From the IMG/VR virus record IMGVR_UViG_3300025030_000412, positions 1-24,095 of that record: a stretch of DNA of 24,095 bases; one strand, written 5' to 3'. The DNA comes from a virus. The position numbers were made by a program, and so were the translations under genes. Within the stretch, counting starts at the first letter, position 1. Each line of letters starts with the position of its first letter. The notes beneath the pieces were generated by a model. That model had not been told where the DNA came from. It saw only the letters and a program-made list of their open reading frames with translations, and ran no database searches. Shown one piece after another: positions 20,217 through 24,095 of the stretch.

Positions 20217-20420
20217 ATGGATATTAAAGAGATCAAAATCAAGAAAGCCGCTTTTGAAGAACAACTTGAAAGTTATTTACTTCAAGAACTGAAAGCGTTT
20301 TATGAAGAGACTGGTTTGTACATAAAGGAGGTTCATGTATTTATTGATGCTTCCCAAAATCTTACCCAGAATAAAACTACCTGGGAACTCGAACAAGTCA
20401 ACACCGTTCTTGACCTATAG
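20217..20420 (+). CDS. 67-residue protein, unknown
   Basis: ATG 20217 after TAGGAGAATAATT, 2 bases beyond the upstream stop. Helix-rich start (DIKEIKIKKAAFEEQLESYLLQELKAFYEETGL) then a strand (YIKEVHVFIDASQ). This helix-strand form occurs in small phage proteins; no family is recognised. Last gene before the non-coding gap. Confidence 0.68.
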   Translation: MDIKEIKIKKAAFEEQLESYLLQELKAFYEETGLYIKEVHVFIDASQNLTQNKTTWELEQVNTVLDL

Positions 20421-20555
20421 GTACAACTCCTCCCATACAGATATGTTGCCTATCTGTCGAACCGCCACTATTGCCACGATCATCAAAAAGACGATCTTTC
20501 TTCTAGGCTTTCTACTTGAGGACCTCAGTCGCTCTGGAATCCGTGTCTTACGACT

Positions 20556-20774
20556 TCAAGTAGTTAGATTGAGCTTTGTCGGCAGTAAAGGAGAAGAATG
20601 GAACCACCGCCAGGGATACATTGCCTGGAATTTTGCTCTAGCGACATCTTCCGCGGTATACCCGTCTGTATGCAACGGGCGCGGATATTGAGTTGGAACA
20701 GTGGCAGGAGTCTTTGGCTTGTTCCGTGTTTTCCCATAGTTCGCAATGCGAACTCGCCATCTCACGATGGACAC
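20556..20774 (-). CDS. possible small gene on the - strand
   Basis: A 72-residue frame from a GTG at 20774-20772. The protein (VRWRVRIANYGKT..., then GYTAEDVARAKFQAMYPWRW) looks more natural than the overlapping + frames: the A-E-D-x-A-x-x-x-F-x-A-M-Y-P form is known from small phage proteins. Against it: no ribosome binding site, a stop codon immediately upstream, and no other - strand gene in the window. A weak extended -10 (TGATAGAAT) lies upstream on the - strand at 20847-20839. Confidence 0.28.
   Translation of the reverse strand: MSIVRWRVRIANYGKTRNKPKTPATVPTQYPRPLHTDGYTAEDVARAKFQAMYPWRWFHSSPLLPTKLNLTT
20739..20753. repeat. 15-bp palindrome copy 12
   Basis: GTTCGCAATGCGAAC, exact consensus, in the non-coding gap (or in the possible - strand gene). 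Confidence 0.9.
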
Positions 20775-20820
20775 TCAAGTTATGTGTTTGGAACTTGGCG
20801 AGGATGGGCAGAATGAAGTA

Positions 20821-20899
20821 CTTTGTACACATACCGACATTCTATCATGGTTTAACTAGAAAAGCCACCTTTCGGCGGCTTCGCTAGATGTGTACAGAG
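20821..20899 (-). terminator. nested inverted-repeat element; - strand terminator-like hairpin
   Basis: The outer arms CTTTGTACACAT (20821-20832) and ATGTGTACAGAG (20888-20899) pair with one mismatch. Inside lie CTAG (20856-20859 and 20884-20887) and a hairpin which, read on the - strand, is AAGCCGCC-GAAA-GGTGGCTT followed by TTCT: a GNRA-capped stem with one G-U pair and a T-run. On the + strand the same stem has an A-C mismatch and no T-run, so the RNA form fits the - strand better. Confidence 0.45.
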
Positions 20900-20959
20900 C
20901 TTTTATTCCCTCCCTGTTGCCCGGCAATAGAGAGTATATCACAGAAAAGGAGTAATGAA

Positions 20960-21226
20960 ATGAGAACAGTTCCGGTTGTGTTGTATATTTCAGAAGGATA
21001 TGAAGGTCTCTCAAACAAAGATGTTATGGATGATATTGCCGATGTTTTGGATCACGCTGGCTGGAAAATTGGCTTTGAGTTGGTAGACGTTATCGAGGAA
21101 GCAGGATCATTCAAAGACATAGATATTCCTAAGCTTATAGAAGCCTGGAAGAGCGGACTTCCCAAAAAGTCTGATTTGCGAGAAGAATACCTCAATGACG
21201 GACAAGATTTAGAAGACGAGGAATAA
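20960..21226 (+). CDS. 88-residue acidic protein, unknown
   Basis: ATG 20960 follows AAAAGGAGTAATGAA; the frame is open to 20888, but that part lies in the inverted repeat. The sequence MRTVPVVLYISEGYEGLSNKDVMDDIADVLDHAGWKIGFELVDVIEEAGSF is a mixed small domain with an acidic tail. No family is recognised. Confidence 0.7.
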   Translation: MRTVPVVLYISEGYEGLSNKDVMDDIADVLDHAGWKIGFELVDVIEEAGSFKDIDIPKLIEAWKSGLPKKSDLREEYLNDGQDLEDEE

Positions 21227-21229
21227 ACA

Positions 21230-21433
21230 ATGATCACATATACTATCGTAATCGAAGAAAAAGACGGAAAAATGCACATAAATACTAGCGGAAACATGGA
21301 CACCACCACAGAATTGGAAAAGAGTTTCGCTATGAACTTGTTGAGTTTAGTTAGGGAAGATATAATATTGTTCAATAAGACCGTTCGCCTGGTGATGGAA
21401 GAAGAAACGCAAGCAAAAGCAAGACTAAACTAA
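21230..21433 (+). CDS. 67-residue protein, unknown
   Basis: Short strand-rich start (MITYTIVIEEKDGKMHINTSGN) then a helix (ELEKSFAMNLLSLVREDIILF). It begins 3 bases after the previous stop, with GACGAGGAATAAAC as a ribosome binding site. No family is recognised. Confidence 0.66.
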   Translation: MITYTIVIEEKDGKMHINTSGNMDTTTELEKSFAMNLLSLVREDIILFNKTVRLVMEEETQAKARLN

Positions 21434-21444
21434 GAGGAGACAAA

Positions 21445-21744
21445 ATGGATGATAATGGTTATCCAGAAGAAGACGAATTGGCCGTCATTAGAGAATGGGA
21501 CGCAATGGATCTCCGCGGACTTATGAAGTATGTAGAAACGCTATGGACCTACCGCGGAGAGTACTTCAAACAAGTAGGCGATGTCTGGTATATCTCAACA
21601 GGAGGTTGGTCTGGAAACGAAGACATTGTTGGCGCAATGCAAGATAACTATATCTGGTGGGCGCTGAATTGGCTACAAACCAGACGTGGTGGACACTATA
21701 TTTTCTGTACTATGCAGACATCTATTGAACAGGAGATAAAATGA
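21445..21744 (+). CDS. 99-residue conserved phage protein
   Basis: The sequence YPEEDELAVIREWDAMDLRGLMKYVETLW ... DVWYISTGGWSGNEDIVGAMQDNYIWWALNWLQTRRGGHYIF has the P-x-E-x-E-L-x-x-I-x-x-W-D and STGGWSGNE ... W ... RRGGHY motifs of a small uncharacterised protein found in many phages. Function is unknown. ATGA overlap with the Gp37/Gp68 gene. Confidence 0.75.
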   Translation: MDDNGYPEEDELAVIREWDAMDLRGLMKYVETLWTYRGEYFKQVGDVWYISTGGWSGNEDIVGAMQDNYIWWALNWLQTRRGGHYIFCTMQTSIEQEIK

Positions 21745-22592
21745 CTATTGGAACCCATATCTCTTGGGTTAATCACACTTGCAACTTTTGGCACGGTTGT
21801 GTCGAAATGCCATTCATGGGTAAAACACATCCAGGGTGCGAACACTGTTATGCCAAGAACCAATCCAAGCGCTACGGTAAAGACATCTGGGGATCCAACA
21901 AACCGCGGTGGGAGATCAAGGGCGCCTGGAAGATGCTAAATGACATCCAGAAGATCGCTAAAGAGACGAGAGAAAAGCAAACCGTCTTTGTTGGAAGTAT
22001 GATGGACATCTTCGAGAAACCAATGCAGTTAATAGACAATAAGGGCAATTTGGTACACAATAAGACTAGTGGAGACTTACGTAATCAGTTCTTTTCGATC
22101 ATCCCAGACTACCCGGAACTTATTTTCTTGTTACTTACAAAGAGGATAATGAATGTCTGGAAATACGTTCCCGATAGTTGGCTCCTCGGCTTTCCAAAGA
22201 ATGTGATGATCGGTTACTCCGTGTCGGACCAGGAAACCCTCGAAGGCGGTATGCACTATCTGGATTATCTTTCCGGTTATACCAATACATTCCTAAGTGT
22301 AGAACCAATGACGGGATATGTAGACCTGATGGCACTTACAGGTACAGCCAATAACTATAAACCAGACTGGATCATTAATGGGGCGGAGAGCGGCAAAGAT
22401 AGGCGAGAAATGGAAATTTCTTGGGCTTTATTACTAAAAGATCAGTGTCAAAAAAATAATATTCCATACTTCTTTAAACAGGCATCTGGTTTTCGTGCAG
22501 GAATGCAGAGAAACGCTCCGGATAACCTTTGGAATACGAAAGAGTACCCTAATCTATTTACAAATTCTCCATACGCAGCATTTTGTGATTAA
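21741..22592 (+). CDS. phage Gp37/Gp68 family protein (DUF5131)
   Basis: A 283-residue protein with family signatures: ISWVNHTCNFWHGCVEM near the start, PGCEHCYAKNQSKRYG (the CxxC with a further Cys forming the three-Cys motif), WEIKG, VFVGSMMDIFEKP, FLLLTKRIMNVWKYVP, NVMIGYSVSDQETLEG, LSVEPMTGYVDL, WIINGAESGKDRREMEISWALLLKDQC and PYFFKQASG. The family is predicted to be radical-SAM-like or iron-sulfur dependent and often pairs with a TcmP partner; no partner is seen here. The reaction is unknown. The C-terminus (NLWNTKEYPNLF) fits the family's D-G-x-x-x-x-x-x-P end. Confidence 0.88.
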   Translation: MTIGTHISWVNHTCNFWHGCVEMPFMGKTHPGCEHCYAKNQSKRYGKDIWGSNKPRWEIKGAWKMLNDIQKIAKETREKQTVFVGSMMDIFEKPMQLIDNKGNLVHNKTSGDLRNQFFSIIPDYPELIFLLLTKRIMNVWKYVPDSWLLGFPKNVMIGYSVSDQETLEGGMHYLDYLSGYTNTFLSVEPMTGYVDLMALTGTANNYKPDWIINGAESGKDRREMEISWALLLKDQCQKNNIPYFFKQASGFRAGMQRNAPDNLWNTKEYPNLFTNSPYAAFCD

Positions 22593-22660
22593 TGAAATAA
22601 CTTGTTACCAAGAAGATTGGATAAATGGTGACAAAGAGATTGTGATTAAAGGAGAATAAC

Positions 22661-22825
22661 ATGGAAGAACAACCGATTTGCGAATGGCATATAATTGATA
22701 TTGTTGGTGGAGAAGCCTGGACATGGGCATCTACTAGGGAAGATGCTATTCAACAGGCTAAAACCATTCCTGGAATTACAGAAATTGAGTACTGCGAGAA
22801 GGTATATAATGAAAAATCCGCTTAG
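22661..22825 (+). CDS. 54-residue protein, unknown
   Basis: A short gene with a strong ribosome binding site (AAAGGAGAATAAC). It encodes MEEQPICEWHIIDIVGGEAWTWASTREDAIQQAKTIPGI..., a strand-helix unit with T-R-E-D-A-I as in small phage domains. Its end overlaps the next gene by 17 bases. No family is recognised. Confidence 0.6.
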   Translation: MEEQPICEWHIIDIVGGEAWTWASTREDAIQQAKTIPGITEIEYCEKVYNEKSA

Positions 22826-23198
22826 TCATTATCACCGATGGGACACTATTGTTCTTGGTTATGGAAAGGCAGCCAAGTTGCGACGTTGCGCTTGTGGTGT
22901 TGAAGAAACATATATACTTGACCGTACCAAAAAGGCTTTTGTTTGGGTTCTTGGAAACTTCCTGGAAGATACGGCAAGCCCAATCTTTGTCATGGCCGGA
23001 ACTTACGAAACGTGGCTAGAAGCGGCGCAGTTTCTAAACGATACGTTCCAGGGTACGGAAGTCAGAAGAATTGAAGGCGAATATGATTTCGATGAGATGT
23101 TAAGAATTATTACCCCGCGTATCTTTCTAACCGAAGACTGGATTAATTGCGAATTTACGGCAAGTCCTAAGTTCAGAAAAATTCTCATGTTTTCTTAG
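22809..23198 (+). CDS. 129-residue protein with a Cys motif, unknown
   Basis: ATG 22809, after GAGAAGGTATATA; the frame is open to 22695 but that is a shadow of the 22661 gene. The N-terminal part has RRCACGVEE, a single Cys pair. The rest is mixed (FVWVLGNFLEDTASPIFVMAGTYETWLEAAQFLND, then RIEGEYDFDEMLRI). No family is recognised. Confidence 0.68.
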   Translation: MKNPLSHYHRWDTIVLGYGKAAKLRRCACGVEETYILDRTKKAFVWVLGNFLEDTASPIFVMAGTYETWLEAAQFLNDTFQGTEVRRIEGEYDFDEMLRIITPRIFLTEDWINCEFTASPKFRKILMFS

Positions 23199-23207
23199 GA
23201 GAATGAA

Positions 23208-23435
23208 ATGAGAAATATGACTAGCGAAGAACAGAAAAAGATGAAATACTTGAACCTTTTGGAACGTCTTGAAGACGAGGATCTTGGTCCAGAGGTTGAT
23301 AACGACGAAGTTGCTTTTCAACTTAGGCAACACTATGGCTTCGTAGATACTATTATTGGTCGTGTCACGGCTGGCGACGACAGTGTTCCATTGTGGCTTT
23401 TTCAAAAAGCACAGATATTGCAGAAAACGAGGTGA
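23208..23435 (+). CDS. 75-residue helical protein, unknown
   Basis: Sequence RNMTSEEQKKMKYLNLLERLEDEDLGPEVDNDEVAFQLRQHYGFVDTIIGRV, helical and acidic. Ribosome binding site TAGGAGAATGAA. No family is recognised. Confidence 0.66.
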   Translation: MRNMTSEEQKKMKYLNLLERLEDEDLGPEVDNDEVAFQLRQHYGFVDTIIGRVTAGDDSVPLWLFQKAQILQKTR

Positions 23436-23439
23436 AGAA

Positions 23440-23733
23440 ATGGGAGAACAGATCTACGATGTAATGGGTTGGAACGGTTTGCCAGATAGCGAGTGGAAAC
23501 AGATTGGCATTCAGTTCTCAGAAATGGACGACGACTGGAATTGCCTGTGTACATTTCCACACAACGATCAGGGAGTTATTGACGTTTCAAGAATGAGAAG
23601 CTTGGCTCTGTTTGGTGCCGCTGTAGTACTAGCGCACAACGGAGAACTCGGCTCTCCAATCTTGCCAAACTGCGTTCCAGAATGGATACGCAACGAGATC
23701 AAGAGATTACTACCAGATATGGAGGAAGAATAA
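23440..23733 (+). CDS. 97-residue protein, unknown
   Basis: ATG 23440 after GAGGTGAAGAA; the frame is open to 23356, but that part overlaps the previous gene. The sequence DVMGWNGLPDSEWKQIGIQFSEMDDDWNCLC ... ALFGAAVVLAHNGEL is a small mixed domain. Its TAA overlaps a possible ATA start of the next gene. Function is unknown. Confidence 0.68.
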   Translation: MGEQIYDVMGWNGLPDSEWKQIGIQFSEMDDDWNCLCTFPHNDQGVIDVSRMRSLALFGAAVVLAHNGELGSPILPNCVPEWIRNEIKRLLPDMEEE

Positions 23734-23939
23734 ACCCAAAAGTTATTTGCTCTAAGTGCGGACATTCGCTACACTCTCACCGAGGATTACCACCTTGTAT
23801 AGAATGTCGTGATAATACGACAGACGATAGGTGTATCTTTGACCCCGAAAAGGTATTGTTACTTGAGATTGAAATACTTAGGGATAAACTAGAACGAGCA
23901 ATACAATTACTGAAAATTGACGCTGATCATACGCCATAA
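23682..23939 (+). CDS. small zinc-binding protein, start uncertain
   Basis: The protein has CSKCGHSLHSHRGLPPCIEC, a zinc knuckle, then DRCIFDP and a coiled C-terminal helix (KVLLLEIEILRDKLERAIQLL). The only ATG (23682) overlaps the previous gene by 52 bases and has no ribosome binding site. GGAGGAAGA at 23721-23729 sits instead before ATA 23730, in an ATAA overlap just like the ATGA overlaps elsewhere, so an ATA start (70-residue product) should be considered. Confidence 0.55.
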   Translation: MDTQRDQEITTRYGGRINPKVICSKCGHSLHSHRGLPPCIECRDNTTDDRCIFDPEKVLLLEIEILRDKLERAIQLLKIDADHTP

Positions 23940-23974
23940 GATTTAGCAGATTATCAATATATCATGGAGATAGA

Positions 23975-24095
23975 ATGACACATGAAATGGCTGCCCTTTG
24001 TAATTTCTCAAATCAAATCGGAAAACTAAGCCGCAAAGAACAGGGTTTATCGCTAAAGGTACTTGCTTGTCTTTCTGATGATCCTCGCATAAGTA
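23975..24095 (+). CDS. 5' end of an unidentified gene (partial)
   Basis: ATG 23975 after ATGGAGATAGA; open to the right edge (MTHEMAALCNFSNQIGKLSRKEQGLSLKVLACLSDDP...). About 40 residues are visible; no family is recognised. Confidence 0.55.
   Translation, partial: MTHEMAALCNFSNQIGKLSRKEQGLSLKVLACLSDDPRIS

Larger units (their letters stand above)
20421..20959. other. 539-base gap without a convincing gene
   Basis: The longest stretch here with no clear + strand gene. It holds ACAGATA-TGTTGCC-TATCTGT (20438-20458), a CTACTTGA...TCAAGTAG inverted repeat in the 20512-20565 region, palindrome copy 12, and a large structured element at 20821-20899. A + frame at 20598-20816 begins after AAAGGAGAAGA but its protein (MEPPPGIHCLEFCSS...) looks unnatural; a - strand frame looks better. 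The gap may be a regulatory or origin-like region. Confidence 0.55.

Noticed and set aside
4229-20753. The palindrome as a Gram-positive LexA box (GAAC-N4-GTTC)
   Set aside because: The half-sites are in the opposite order (GTTC-N7-GAAC) and the copies are mostly inside genes, unlike SOS operators.
4229-20753. CRISPR array or tandem repeat
   Set aside because: The copies are short, palindromic, widely and unevenly spaced, and overlap real genes.
20598-20816. + strand gene starting after AAAGGAGAAGA
   Set aside because: Despite the ribosome-binding-like sequence, the protein is rich in Cys, Pro, Ser and Trp with no normal pattern and is probably a shadow or non-coding.
20421-20959. tRNA or tmRNA gene
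   Set aside because: No cloverleaf, T-loop or CCA end could be built; the inverted repeats have the wrong spacing.
21340-21372. Internal promoter TTGTTG-17-TATAAT
   Set aside because: It lies within the 21230 gene with no TGn extension, and the next genes are well coupled to the operon; a chance match in AT-rich coding sequence is likely.

Overview
The window looks like the early/replication part of a tailed bacteriophage genome (Caudoviricetes), AT-rich, with about 50 mostly small genes packed on the + strand. Stop-start overlaps of the ATGA/TAATG type and GGAG-type ribosome binding sites are common, and all three standard stop codons are used. The phage character rests on recognisable families: DUF932, a PD-(D/E)XK nuclease, a Rad52-type annealing protein, a DnaC-like loader, DnaB-like helicase parts, a phage ABA-sandwich protein, a Gp37/Gp68 (DUF5131) protein, an ASCH-like protein, and three homing endonucleases. 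There are no structural genes, rRNAs, recognisable tRNAs or CRISPR arrays. The host cannot be named from the sequence.

Layout. 1-3.8 kb: a zinc-ribbon protein, DUF932, a GIY-YIG/AP2 homing endonuclease coupled into the operon, and a Cas4/RecB-like nuclease. 3.8-7.0 kb: many small proteins, including a Lar-like zinc ribbon and a possible Tad2-like (DUF2829) protein, perhaps a host-takeover or anti-defence cluster. 7.0-8.1 kb: a SymE-like gene split by a GIY-YIG cassette that has its own promoter and a strong RNA pseudoknot. 8.1-10.3 kb: a metallophosphoesterase, an HNH endonuclease with its own promoter, and small genes. 10.3-14.3 kb: the replication module: DUF3268 zinc protein, a stand-alone DnaB N-terminal domain, a DnaC-like AAA+ loader, an ABA-sandwich protein and a separate DnaB C-terminal helicase. 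14.3-18.2 kb: small genes, a structured leader before a winged-helix regulator, an HNH-like gene overlapping its neighbour, a DUF2227 membrane protein and a coiled-coil membrane protein. 18.2-20.4 kb: Rad52-like annealase, ASCH-like protein, a Rossmann-like protein and small genes. 20.42-20.96 kb: a non-coding gap with inverted repeats. 21-24 kb: small phage genes and the Gp37/Gp68 protein.

The most striking unexplained signal is a 15-bp palindrome, GTTCGYANTRCGAAC, found 12 times between 4.2 and 20.8 kb (9 exact, 3 with changes outside the core). It occurs in all three codon phases inside genes and also between genes, so selection appears to act on the DNA. It is probably a binding site of a phage- or host-encoded protein. 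Other points for follow-up are the split DnaB, the pseudoknot-led homing-endonuclease cassette, a set of extended -10 promoters of the form TGnTATAAW, and several structured non-coding stretches.
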